Source: Polyangium sp. y55x31 | GTDB taxonomy: Bacteria > Myxococcota_A > Polyangia > Polyangiales > Polyangiaceae | Assembly: GCF_029946505.1 (NCBI RefSeq) | Contig: NZ_JARZHG010000007.1 | Span: 248,001 to 312,000, forward strand | DNA length: 64,000 nt | Direction of reading: 5' to 3' | Part shown: positions 17,488-25,712 of the stretch, one piece after another | Numbering within the stretch: the stretch's first letter is position 1 | How the letters are laid out: each line of letters begins with the position of its first letter | Position numbers and translations under genes: made by a program | The notes under the pieces: model-generated | What the model was told of the DNA's origin: nothing | Seen by the model: the letters and a program-made list of their open reading frames with translations, nothing else | Databases searched by the model: none

Positions 17488-18102
17488 TCACAGCCGCGTC
17501 GTGGCGATCGGCCCGCGGAGCGCGCTCCCCGCGCTGAGACCGATCAAGATCATCGACGTCCCGCCGAGCAGCAAATCGATTCCGACGAGCATACCGAGGG
17601 CCCAGGCGGCCGTGCTCGGCCAACCGACGGCGATCAGTACGCCGAGCGCCAGGGAGATGAGTCCATCGAAGAAGAGCCAGCCCCAGGCGGGAATTCGGCG
17701 GTTCTGCACGGCCCGGATGAGCTTGACCACGCCATTGGCCGCGAAAAAGGCCGCGAGCGTCAGCGTCAGGGTGAGCGTGCCCGTCAGCGGAAAGGCCGCG
17801 ACGAGCGCGCCGGCGATCACGAGCAGCACCGAGCCCACGAGCGACCAGCCCGCGCCTCTCCAGCCGTGATTACGGACCGCGTGAAACCCCTGGAAAATGC
17901 CGGCGATCACCATGACCCAGCCGAGCACGAACGCCGTGGCCACCGAGGCGATCACGGGCATCAGGAGCAAGATAACGCCGAGCACCATGAAAGCGACGCC
18001 GAGCCCGAAAAACCAAGCCCGGTTTTTCCGCACTACGTCCTCGACCTGCCCGACGACCGTTATGCGGGTCGTGTCGACCGGCCCTTCCGGAGGTTGTGTC
18101 AT
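17488..18102 (-). CDS. HdeD/DUF308-family membrane protein
   Basis: A 204-residue protein from the ATG at 18102, which has a GGAGGG ribosome site; the longer open frame starting at 18141 lacks one. Six hydrophobic helices in three pairs follow a short cytoplasmic N-terminus (residues 1-25), the pattern of DUF308 repeats (LGVAFMVLGVILLLMP, GLISLALGVLIAVGWP). HdeD-type proteins are linked to acid resistance in enterobacteria; the role here is unknown. Confidence 0.85.
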   Translation of the reverse strand: MTQPPEGPVDTTRITVVGQVEDVVRKNRAWFFGLGVAFMVLGVILLLMPVIASVATAFVLGWVMVIAGIFQGFHAVRNHGWRGAGWSLVGSVLLVIAGALVAAFPLTGTLTLTLTLAAFFAANGVVKLIRAVQNRRIPAWGWLFFDGLISLALGVLIAVGWPSTAAWALGMLVGIDLLLGGTSMILIGLSAGSALRGPIATTRL

Positions 18103-18226
18103 GGGAGTACCCTCCTTTTCCTGCGCGGAACAGGGTGCCACCCTCGGCGGGTGTCAAGGAGGTCGCCGCGCATGAGGCGGCCCGGACGATTCCAATGGCG
18201 TGCAGACGATCGCGAGGCGAGCCGGC

Positions 18227-19180
18227 TCAGGGCCCCGGAGGCGGGCCGCCGCCCGGGCCTCCCATTCCACCCGGCGCCTGACACAACGCATCCGCGAGCG
18301 AGGATCGAATGACGAGCGTCTTCCACGCGAGCAGCGCTCCGTCCGACATCTTCTTCGTCTGCAACGTGTAATCGGCGGCGGCGTCGGCCGCGATCACCGT
18401 GTCGTTCTCGTTCGTCGTGTCGCGCGCGCCGCGGTCCTTGTAAATCGGCTGCGTCGCGACGATCTCGTCGCTCAGCTCGTCTGGGAAGAAGAGCTGGGAC
18501 GTGACGTATTCGCTCCCTCCGACGCGGACCGTGAAGTGGATGTGGATCGTCCGGCTCGAATACCAGCCCGGGAAGCATGAATCGAAGTCGACCCGGCCAT
18601 TCGCGTCCGTGGTCTGCACGCCGCGGAACCAGCGGGCCGCGAGGGCCTCCGCGTCGTTGCCCGTGCACATCTCGACCGAGTCGTCGCCCGAATAGAGGCC
18701 CGCGGCGGACGTATGCCAGACGTCGACCTCCGCGCCCTCGACGGGCTTGCACGACGCGTCGACGACGCGTAATGCGAGTCGCATCGGCAGGCCGGCCGAG
18801 CCCTCGCTGATGTCTTTCCGGACGACCGTCTCGGCATAACAAGGCCCGAGCGTCATCGCGCAAACGAGGGCACACGTCGCGCCCGGGTCGTCGGTGAACG
18901 GATCCGGGTAATCGCCGGACATCGAGGCCGTGCCGCCCGTTGCCCATTCGCCGTTTCCAGCGCCGCCCGTGCCGCCGCTGCCGCCCGCGCCGCCGCTGCC
19001 GCCCGAACCGCCGCTGCCGCCCGCGCCGCCCGCGCCGCCGGAGCCCGTGTTTCCGTTCGTTCCTCCGCAACCGACGAACGCCGCGAGCGGCGCGGCGCAA
19101 AGGGCCGTGCCAATGCCGCGGAGAGCGGCTCGGCGCGTGATGGTTTCCTGAGAGCGGTCCTTCTTCGTGTGGCGAGGCAT
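18227..19180 (-). CDS. Secreted intradiol ring-cleavage dioxygenase-like lipoprotein
   Basis: A 317-residue protein. The N-terminus has a twin-arginine motif (TRRAAL) and a lipobox ending FVGC (Cys38), then a long Gly/Ser linker (residues ~40-75). The body matches the intradiol dioxygenase fold: [41 protein letters not shown] (broken here), and [14 protein letters not shown] carrying the Tyr and two His expected as Fe(III) ligands. Known relatives cleave catechols; exported versions are common in actinobacteria and myxobacteria with unknown substrates. The C-terminus is Gly/Pro-rich. It is divergent from the response-regulator gene at 19309. Confidence 0.85.
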   Translation of the reverse strand: MPRHTKKDRSQETITRRAALRGIGTALCAAPLAAFVGCGGTNGNTGSGGAGGAGGSGGSGGSGGAGGSGGTGGAGNGEWATGGTASMSGDYPDPFTDDPGATCALVCAMTLGPCYAETVVRKDISEGSAGLPMRLALRVVDASCKPVEGAEVDVWHTSAAGLYSGDDSVEMCTGNDAEALAARWFRGVQTTDANGRVDFDSCFPGWYSSRTIHIHFTVRVGGSEYVTSQLFFPDELSDEIVATQPIYKDRGARDTTNENDTVIAADAAADYTLQTKKMSDGALLAWKTLVIRSSLADALCQAPGGMGGPGGGPPPGP

Positions 19181-19308
19181 GCGCGTTCCTCCTGGACTCT
19201 TATGTAGATCCGAAATCTTACGAATTCCTTACGCGCCGGGACACGCGCTCCGTCCTCGGCTACGATGGGGCTCGCGTCGCGGGCGAAAGCGATCCAAAAA
19301 GAGGAACC

Positions 19309-19980
19309 ATGGGAAAGAAGGTGCTCGTCATCGAGGACGATCAAGAGCTCGGCGCGCAGATCGTCAAGCGCCTCTGCGACGCCGGCTACGAGCCGACCTG
19401 GTGGAAAGAAGGGCGGCGTTTGTCCCGAGAGACCTTGCCCGATGTCGACCTCGTCGTGCTCGATCTGATGCTGCCCGGAACGTACGGAATGGACATCCTG
19501 AAGGATCTGCGCGTGTTCTCCGAGGTGCCGGTGCTCGTGCTCAGCGCGCGCAACGACACGGCCGACAAGGTCCGCGCGCTCCGGCTCGGCGCCGACGACT
19601 ACATGACGAAACCTTTCTGGCCCGAGGAGCTCGTCGAGCGCGTGCGCGCGCGCCTGCGCAGGCCCACGCTCGGGCGCGGGGACGTCGTCGAGGTCGGCGC
19701 GCTCCGGATCGATCGCGGGCGGCGCGAGGTCTCGGTGCGCGGCGAGCGCGTGGAGCTCACGCGGCTCGAATTCGAGTTCCTCGCGGCGCTCGCCGAGCGG
19801 CCGGGCGAGGCCATGACGCGCAGCTCGCTCGCCGAACGCGTGCTCGATCCGGAGCGCGACGGGACCGAGCGGACGCTCGACGTGCACGTCTCGAGGTTAC
19901 GCAAGAAACTCGGGCGCGGCGCGTTCGTCGAGACGGTGTGGGGGATCGGTTATCGGCTGGGCGACGGGCGCGACGAATGA
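19309..19980 (+). CDS. OmpR/PhoB-type response regulator
   Basis: A 223-residue protein: receiver domain with the acidic pair in VIEDDQE, phospho-acceptor Asp52 in VLDLMLPG, a Ser in LVLSARND and the lysine of DDYMTKPF. A winged-helix DNA-binding domain follows (residues ~130-220, ending SRLRKKLGRG..ETVWGIGYRL). Its stop overlaps the start of the downstream kinase (ATGA), so the two form one two-component system. Its targets are unknown. Confidence 0.95.
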   Translation: MGKKVLVIEDDQELGAQIVKRLCDAGYEPTWWKEGRRLSRETLPDVDLVVLDLMLPGTYGMDILKDLRVFSEVPVLVLSARNDTADKVRALRLGADDYMTKPFWPEELVERVRARLRRPTLGRGDVVEVGALRIDRGRREVSVRGERVELTRLEFEFLAALAERPGEAMTRSSLAERVLDPERDGTERTLDVHVSRLRKKLGRGAFVETVWGIGYRLGDGRDE

Positions 19981-21443
19981 AGCTCCGCGCGCGGCTCGCG
20001 GTCGCTACCATTCTGGTGATGGTCCCCATGACGTTCGCGCTGTTCTGGTACGACGGGGCGGCGAGGCATCGGGCCGCGGAGCAGAACCTCACCGAATTCG
20101 TGTTCGGGCAAATGCCCACGTCGCGTGAAGCGTGCGAGGCGGCCCCGTCGTCGTTCGGGGGCGAGCTCAGGCCGAGCCGACCTCCGGGGCCTCCGCGCGG
20201 CAATCACCCTCCGCCCGGAGATCCTCCGCCTCCGCCTCCGCCGGGACGGCCAGGGCCTCCGCGGCCCCGCGGCGCGCGGCCGGCGGTCGTGCATGCCTAC
20301 GACGAATCGCTTCATTCGGCGAACCCCGACGCGCCCGTGATCCCCGAGGCGCTCGCGCGCGCCATCCGGGAGCAAGACGTCGCCATTGCCTCGTATGTCT
20401 TGCCAACCTCGTCCGTCGAGATCCTCGCGCGTATGCCCTGGGGCACGGGCCCGTGCGCGTACGTGCTCGCCCGCGGGACGACGGATCCGACCTGGGGCGC
20501 GGTGCTGCCCGAATCGAACATTTGGCTCCTGCCCACGGTGGCCGTCTTCGCGGCGATGCTCCTCGCCCTGGGCCCGGTGGTCCGGCGTATTCGCAAGCTC
20601 ACGGAGGCCGTCGAGCGTTCGGCCTCGGCCACGTACGCGGACGCCGTCCTGATGGAGGGCGACGACGAGATCGGCGTGCTCGCGCGGGCCTTCAATGCGG
20701 CGGGCCGCGAGATTCGATCCCAGCTCGAAGAGAAGGATCGGCGCGAGCAGGCGCTCCGCCATTTCCTGGCCAACACGACGCACGACGTGATGATCCCGCT
20801 GACGGTGCTGCAGGGTCACCTCGCGACGCTGCGCGAGGACGCGGCCGCGGGAAAACCCGTCGATGTCGGCGCGCTCGTGTCGGCGATGGACGAGGCGCAT
20901 TACATGGCCTCGCTCGTGCACAACCTCGCGGCCACGGCCCGGCTCGAAGCGGCCGACGTGAAACTCCAGCGTTGCGAGGTCGATCTCGAAGCGCTCGTGA
21001 AGCGGGTCGTCGGCCGGCACAAGCCCATTGCGAAGCAGCTCGGTGTGTCGATCGAGACCGCCGTCCCCGGAGAGCCCGTCACCGTCTCGGCCGACGTGAC
21101 GCTCCTCGAACAGGCGATCAGCAACGTCACGTACAACGCCGTTCGTTACAATCGCCCCGGGGGCCACGTCGCGGTCATCCTGGAGCGCGTCACGAAAGAG
21201 TCTTTTCGTCTGCGCGTGGTCGACGACGGCCCCGGCATCCCGGAAGCCGAGCTCTCACGCCTCGCGGAGCGCGGCTTTCGTGGCAACGAGGCGCGCTCGC
21301 GTGCGCCGGACGGACAGGGGCTCGGGCTCCACATCACGCTCCGCGCCGCGGAGCTGCACGGCTTCCGGCTGACGCTCCGGCCGTCGGAGTACGGCGGCCT
21401 CGAGGTCGAGCTCGAAGGAAAGCTCGACGCTCCCATCGGATAA
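19977..21443 (+). CDS. Two-component sensor histidine kinase
   Basis: A 488-residue membrane kinase. TM1 spans residues ~8-25; a periplasmic segment contains a proline-rich stretch (residues ~60-105); TM2 lies near residue 185-205; HAMP follows (RIRKLTEAVERSASATYADA). The H-box is unusual, THDVMIPLTVLQGHL with His269, in place of the standard SHELRTPL. The ATPase domain has NVTYNAVRYN, VVDDGPGIP and GQGLGLHI. It overlaps the response-regulator gene by four bases. The last codons (GGA TAA) form part of the putative RtcR site upstream of rsr. Confidence 0.93.
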   Translation: MKLRARLAVATILVMVPMTFALFWYDGAARHRAAEQNLTEFVFGQMPTSREACEAAPSSFGGELRPSRPPGPPRGNHPPPGDPPPPPPPGRPGPPRPRGARPAVVHAYDESLHSANPDAPVIPEALARAIREQDVAIASYVLPTSSVEILARMPWGTGPCAYVLARGTTDPTWGAVLPESNIWLLPTVAVFAAMLLALGPVVRRIRKLTEAVERSASATYADAVLMEGDDEIGVLARAFNAAGREIRSQLEEKDRREQALRHFLANTTHDVMIPLTVLQGHLATLREDAAAGKPVDVGALVSAMDEAHYMASLVHNLAATARLEAADVKLQRCEVDLEALVKRVVGRHKPIAKQLGVSIETAVPGEPVTVSADVTLLEQAISNVTYNAVRYNRPGGHVAVILERVTKESFRLRVVDDGPGIPEAELSRLAERGFRGNEARSRAPDGQGLGLHITLRAAELHGFRLTLRPSEYGGLEVELEGKLDAPIG

Positions 21444-21453
21444 CTGCTTATCC
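21438..21453. promoter_or_regulatory. Putative RtcR upstream activating site of rsr
   Basis: A perfect dyad GGATAA-CTGC-TTATCC, centred about 105 bp upstream of the -24 GG of the sigma-54 promoter at 21549. The same dyad type sits at the same distance upstream of the Y-RNA promoter. It overlaps the histidine-kinase stop codon. Confidence 0.6.
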
Positions 21454-21548
21454 TCCCGTCTACGCTCGATCCTCCACTTCCCTCCCCGAGCGGCCACATC
21501 CCCGCGAAACCCGCACGAACGCCGGCCTTTCCCGGCCTCGCGAGGCGC

Positions 21549-21564
21549 TGGCACGCCCGCTGCA
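21549..21564 (+). promoter_or_regulatory. Sigma-54 promoter of the rod-type Y RNA and rsr
   Basis: TGGCACGCCCGCTGCA has exact GG-N10-GC spacing and a near-perfect consensus. The predicted start is about 21575, just upstream of the rod-shaped RNA and 166 bases before the rsr ATG. Confidence 0.8.
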
Positions 21565-21603
21565 ATGCCCTCTCCCCGAGCACCCTCCTCGCGAGGGCCG
21601 CTC

Positions 21604-21695
21604 CCCCGAGCCCCGGGCAGTGAGGGCGGCGGTTCCTTCGATTCCAACGAAACCAACCCGCCGCCCATGGTTCTCCCGGGCTCCTCGGGCGTTTT
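21604..21695 (+). ncRNA. Rod-shaped Y-like RNA in the rsr leader
   Basis: Outer stem: CCCGAG-C-CCCGGG (21605-21617) with CCCGGG-CTC-CTCGGG (21675-21689), followed by GCGTTTT. Internal loop strands are CAGTGA (21618) and GGTTCT (21669); the inner stem GGGCGGCGG/CCGCCGCCC is capped by a TTCG..CGAA hairpin. It aligns with the rod at 16541-16627 (shared CGGGCAGTGAGG, GCGGTTCCTTCG, TTCTCCCG, CGTTTTC), with compensatory changes in the inner stem. A small hairpin CCCTC/GAGGG precedes it (21582-21596). It may be released by processing or partial termination before rsr. Confidence 0.7.
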
Positions 21696-21740
21696 CATAT
21701 CCGTGCGGCGCGTGCCGCGCGGGGAACCGGTAGGTTCGTC

Positions 21741-23375
21741 ATGGCGTTTTTCAGCTTCATCAAGAAGGAAAAGGCTCGCGCGAAGGCGGCGTCCCAGACG
21801 CCCCCGGCCTCGGGACACTTGAATTTCATGGCCGGCGTTTCGTACGACATCTCGTCGCCGATCCTGCGCCTGCGCCTCGCGGCGTCGACGTGCTTCTTCG
21901 GCGAGCCGATGTATTACCACCGTGACGAGAAGGACGCGCGGCCGGTGAAGGCCGCGGCAAACGCGTGCCGGCTGTCGAACAAGGAGGTCGATTACCTGCG
22001 CGCGACGCTCGACGCGGTCGACCCGCAGGCGTGGCGCAAGATGTCGCCCGCGGAGCTCATCGAGAGCGCGATCGACGAGGCGCTCGCTCACGACGCCGAG
22101 GCGACGCTGGAGGAGGCGGCGCGATTGCGCAATGACGAGCATATCCGCACGACGCCGCAGGTCATCCTCGTGCGCGCGGCGAACCATAACGCCGTGAAGG
22201 GCACGGGCCTCGTGCGCAAGTATGCGCCGCGCATCGTGAAGCGCGCAGACGAGCCGGCCGTCGGCCTCGCGTACCAGATGTTCCGGTATGGCAAGCCGAT
22301 CCCGAATGCGCTGAAGAAGGCGTGGCGCGACGCGATCACGCGCTTCGATACGTACGGGCTCGCGAAGTACCGGCTCGAGGACCACGCGGCGAAGACCGTG
22401 GACGTCGTGAACCTCGTGCACCCGAAGAGCGAGGCGGTCCATAAGCTCGTGAAGGGCGAGGCGAAGAACACGGGTCGCACGTGGGAGGCGATCGTGAGCG
22501 CGCGTGGGTCGAACCGCACGGCGTGGAAGAAGGCAATGGCGGTCATGGGCCACATGGCGATGCTGCGCAACCTTCGCAACATGCTGGAGGCGGGTATCAA
22601 GGCGGACGAGATCGTCCCGTCGCTCCTCGCGGGCGCGAAGGACGGCAAGCAATTGCCTTTCCGCTACTTCTCGGCCTACAAGGCCGTGGAGGAGAAGGCG
22701 CCGGGGCCCTTGCTCGACGCAATCGAGAAGTGCCTCGTCACGTCGCTCGGCGAGCTGCCGTATTTCCGCGGTCGCGTGATGGTGCTCGCGGACAACAGCG
22801 GCTCGGCGCAGGGGACGACGACGAGCGCGATGGGCACGATGAAGGTCTCGACGATCGGCAACCTGACGGGCGTGCTCGCGGGGATGCGCGCGGACGAGGG
22901 CCATCTCGGCGTATTCGGGGACAAGCTGGAGACGTTCGCGATCCGCAAGGGCGCGTCGATCTTCGAGCAATTGAAGCGCGCCGAAGGGCTCGCGAAGGAC
23001 ATCGGTCAGTCGACGGAGAATGGGATCTGGCTCTTCCTCGACCGGGCGATCCGGATGAAGGAGCACTGGGACTCGATCTTCGTGATGAGCGACATGCAGG
23101 CGGGCCACGGCGGGTTGTACGGGACGAACCAGGCGCAGTACCGCGAGTACGGCTGGGGCTCGGGCGGGCAATACATCGACGTGGCGAAGCTCGTGTCGAC
23201 GTATCGCAAGCGCGTGAACCCGAACGTGAAGGTGTTCCTGGTGCAGATTGCCGGGTACAAGGACACGCTCGTGCCGGAGTTCTACGACCGTACGTACATC
23301 CTCGGCGGCTGGGGCGAGGGCCTGCTCCGCTTCGCCGCGGAGATGGAGAAGGCGACGTCCGGGCAGGCGGCGTAA
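21741..23375 (+). CDS. rsr: TROVE-domain Ro60 orthologue Rsr
   Basis: A 544-residue protein. Residues ~30-330 form the alpha-helical TROVE/HEAT ring that in Ro60 binds Y RNAs and misfolded RNA ends (AANHNAVKGTGLVRKYAPRI, RNLRNMLEAGI). Residues ~345-530 form a von Willebrand A domain with an intact MIDAS start DNSGSA (Asp351, Ser353, Ser355). Known role: with Y RNAs, Ro60 proteins act in RNA quality control and, in some bacteria, gate PNPase; rsr often lies in rsr-yrl-rtcBA operons. Here it is 15 kb from rtcBA but has its own sigma-54 promoter and a Y-like leader RNA. The ribosome site before the ATG is weak. Confidence 0.95.
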   Translation: MAFFSFIKKEKARAKAASQTPPASGHLNFMAGVSYDISSPILRLRLAASTCFFGEPMYYHRDEKDARPVKAAANACRLSNKEVDYLRATLDAVDPQAWRKMSPAELIESAIDEALAHDAEATLEEAARLRNDEHIRTTPQVILVRAANHNAVKGTGLVRKYAPRIVKRADEPAVGLAYQMFRYGKPIPNALKKAWRDAITRFDTYGLAKYRLEDHAAKTVDVVNLVHPKSEAVHKLVKGEAKNTGRTWEAIVSARGSNRTAWKKAMAVMGHMAMLRNLRNMLEAGIKADEIVPSLLAGAKDGKQLPFRYFSAYKAVEEKAPGPLLDAIEKCLVTSLGELPYFRGRVMVLADNSGSAQGTTTSAMGTMKVSTIGNLTGVLAGMRADEGHLGVFGDKLETFAIRKGASIFEQLKRAEGLAKDIGQSTENGIWLFLDRAIRMKEHWDSIFVMSDMQAGHGGLYGTNQAQYREYGWGSGGQYIDVAKLVSTYRKRVNPNVKVFLVQIAGYKDTLVPEFYDRTYILGGWGEGLLRFAAEMEKATSGQAA

Positions 23376-23379
23376 TCGA

Positions 23380-23410
23380 GGGGGCGGGGCGCATCTTGTG
23401 CCCCGCTCCC
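23380..23410 (+). terminator. Hairpin after rsr, terminator-like
   Basis: An 11-bp GC stem (GGGGGCGGGGC with GCCCCGCTCCC, one G-U pair) with a nine-base loop, just after the rsr stop. No T-tract follows, so it may stabilise the mRNA end rather than terminate. Confidence 0.4.
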
Positions 23411-23431
23411 CGATCTGCTCTCCTCGGGCGC

Positions 23432-24121
23432 ATGGCTCCTCCGCAGGATCGAAGCTGCTACGTCCTCGAGCTTTCTGTCGGGCCCGGCGGTTCTCGCTGG
23501 GCCGAGCTCCACACCTATACGAGTCTCGATCACCTCCGCGCGTGCCTCGACGTCTTCCTCGAGAATGGCGGCGGGACGAGCGCGTACCACGCAATCTATT
23601 ATGGCGCGACGCTCGGCGTCTGGACGGTCCAGGGCGGCGACGTCGTGGGATTCGTCGACCTGCATCCCTTCATCCAGGTGCGTCACCTCGACAAACCGCC
23701 CGTGGCGCTCACGGACGAGGCGGGTACGAGCGCCCTCGTGTACGCGAGGCGCAAGGAGCTGTATGAGAAGGACCGCGAGGGGGCGGACGCCGAGGACGAG
23801 GAGGACGAGATCCCCGGCCCGAACGAGTGGGACGATTCCGATCTGATCACGTACGAAGAGATGACGATGGCGGTCGATTGGAGCGGCGTCCTCGCGCGCC
23901 TGCCCGCGCTCGAACCGCCGCTCCTCGCCCCCGGCGAGCGCGCGAAGGTCCGTTACGATCGCTGGACGAAATCGCCCCGGGCCATGTACGCCAGCAACAA
24001 GAGCGTCAGGTTCGGCTCGCACGATGTCGAGGGCGGCGAGAAGCTCGACCCCCCGTTCGAGATCGAGATGCCCGCGTCGGACGACGAGGACGAGGACGAG
24101 GACGACGAATTCGACGATTGA
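23432..24121 (+). CDS. Hypothetical protein with acidic tail, downstream of rsr
   Basis: A 229-residue protein I do not recognise. The N-terminal ~100 residues look like a compact globular domain (SCYVLELSVG, WAELHTYTSLDHLRACLDVFLENGG). A highly acidic stretch runs from ~115 to 135 and the C-terminus ends in about 20 residues that are almost all Asp/Glu. It has no signal peptide. It lies 56 bp after rsr on the same strand, beyond a strong hairpin; an operon link is possible but unproven. Confidence 0.6.
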   Translation: MAPPQDRSCYVLELSVGPGGSRWAELHTYTSLDHLRACLDVFLENGGGTSAYHAIYYGATLGVWTVQGGDVVGFVDLHPFIQVRHLDKPPVALTDEAGTSALVYARRKELYEKDREGADAEDEEDEIPGPNEWDDSDLITYEEMTMAVDWSGVLARLPALEPPLLAPGERAKVRYDRWTKSPRAMYASNKSVRFGSHDVEGGEKLDPPFEIEMPASDDEDEDEDDEFDD

Positions 24122-24124
24122 GCG

Positions 24125-25471
24125 TCACTCCTCGCAGCGCGTCTGCTCCACGGAGGCGCATTTGCCGCCGATGCAGACGAGCGAGGCGCACGCGAGGGTC
24201 ATGCCGTCGACGGCGCAAGGCTCGCCCGCGGCCGCAGGCAGCACGCAGGTGTAATCGGCGAGGATGTCGCAGAGGCCCTCGGCGCAGGCGAACGGGGTGA
24301 TGTTCGCGAGCATTTGCTCCTGGCAGCTCGCGCCGAGGCCCGGCGCGGGCAGGCAGCGCTTTTCGGTGCAGCCCTCGTTGTCGCAGGTGCAGGCCGTGCC
24401 GAGCGGGCAGACGCCGCTCTCGACGCAGCTCTGGCCCTCTTCGAGCAGCGGGAGCTCGGCGACGATCGGCGCCTCGCCGGCGCATTTGCCGTCGACGCAT
24501 TCGAGCGGATGCTGGCAGGCGCCGAGCGAATCTCCGCACACGGCGCCGAGCCCGCCGCGCTTCGAGCAGCGGCCCTCGTCGTCGAAGTTGCAATAAAGTC
24601 CATCGGCGCAGTCGTAGGCCATGTTGCAGGCCTCGCCCTCGGCGCGCGCGGGCCGGCAGGCATAATCGGCTTCGCTCGCGCAATTCGCAGGGTCCGCGCA
24701 GAGGCAGGCCGCGCCTTCGCCGCACGCTTGGACGTGCGCTCCGGCGCACGCCGCGCCCGCGTCGAGGTCGGCCACGCAGACGGAGCCCTCGCAATGGGCG
24801 CCGGCCACGCAGGGGTCGTCGCGCAGGTTCTCGAAATCGACCGCCGCCTCGTCACACGCCTCGCCGATCGCCGCGCGATCCTGGCAGGTGCCATCCGAGG
24901 CGCAGAATGCATTCGGGCCGCACGAGCCCTCGCTGCAGGGCTCGGGCGCACGCGTACAGGTGCCCGGGCACGTCTCGCCCTCGAACACGCAGGAGAGGCC
25001 CGCCGCGCAATCGGAGACGATGCCGCCGCGGCAGCTCTCGCCCTCGGCGCGCGTGCCGACGACGTAATGCGCGCAGGAGGGATCGATGCCGAGGCCCTGC
25101 GCGGCGAGCGCCCCGCAGCTCGCGGACTCGATCGCCGCAGCGCATTTCTCGACGGCTTCGGGGTCGACCACGACGTCGGGAGAGGTGAGCACTTCGGCGA
25201 CCGATTCGCAGCGTTGCGCTTCGAGGCAAGCCTCGACGTCGCCCGGCGTGTTGTTGAGGAAAGGATGCCCGCACGCGACCTGCCGCTCACACGCGGCGCG
25301 CATGAGGTCACAGACGAGCGCCACAGGCGCATCAGGTTTGTCAGGACCACCATCCGGGTTGGGCTCGCTGGGCCCAGGGCCCGAGCAGGCGGGGAGGAAC
25401 GACGCGAGGAAAAGGAAAGCAAGAGAAGATCGCACGAGTTTGGCTCCGCGAAAGGGTTCGTCCCGCCGCAT
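24125..25471 (-). CDS. Cysteine-rich lipoprotein of unknown function
   Basis: A 448-residue protein. A hydrophobic stretch ends in a lipobox FLPAC (Cys29); a GTG start 12 codons in would give a tidier signal peptide and is a good alternative to the ATG at 25471. The mature part has more than 30 cysteines in repeated GxxCxxxxxCxxG units (AGLSCVFEGETC, DGLYCNFDDEGRC, PLECVDGKC), a pattern common in myxobacterial surface lipoproteins. No enzymatic motif is visible. It is convergent with the acidic orphan and divergent from the VWA lipoprotein gene. Confidence 0.75.
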   Translation of the reverse strand: MRRDEPFRGAKLVRSSLAFLFLASFLPACSGPGPSEPNPDGGPDKPDAPVALVCDLMRAACERQVACGHPFLNNTPGDVEACLEAQRCESVAEVLTSPDVVVDPEAVEKCAAAIESASCGALAAQGLGIDPSCAHYVVGTRAEGESCRGGIVSDCAAGLSCVFEGETCPGTCTRAPEPCSEGSCGPNAFCASDGTCQDRAAIGEACDEAAVDFENLRDDPCVAGAHCEGSVCVADLDAGAACAGAHVQACGEGAACLCADPANCASEADYACRPARAEGEACNMAYDCADGLYCNFDDEGRCSKRGGLGAVCGDSLGACQHPLECVDGKCAGEAPIVAELPLLEEGQSCVESGVCPLGTACTCDNEGCTEKRCLPAPGLGASCQEQMLANITPFACAEGLCDILADYTCVLPAAAGEPCAVDGMTLACASLVCIGGKCASVEQTRCEE

Positions 25472-25712
25472 TGCAAAGGGAGGGCCAGGGTGGAATCACC
25501 GGCGCGCTTCGGCATTCGAGGCCTCGGTTGTGCCAGGGCTGCTCGACTTGCGCAGGGGTGGCGCCGTCGTTTCGTTCACAGTCCCCGGGCGGGCCCGGAT
25601 CCACCTCCCCGGCGCCCCGGACGAAGGCCCGCGCGATCTCGCGAGGCGCCTGTAAGGTTCGCGGGGCGCCTCCGTTTCCTCGGGCGAAACGCCACTCGGA
25701 GGAACTTCTGCC

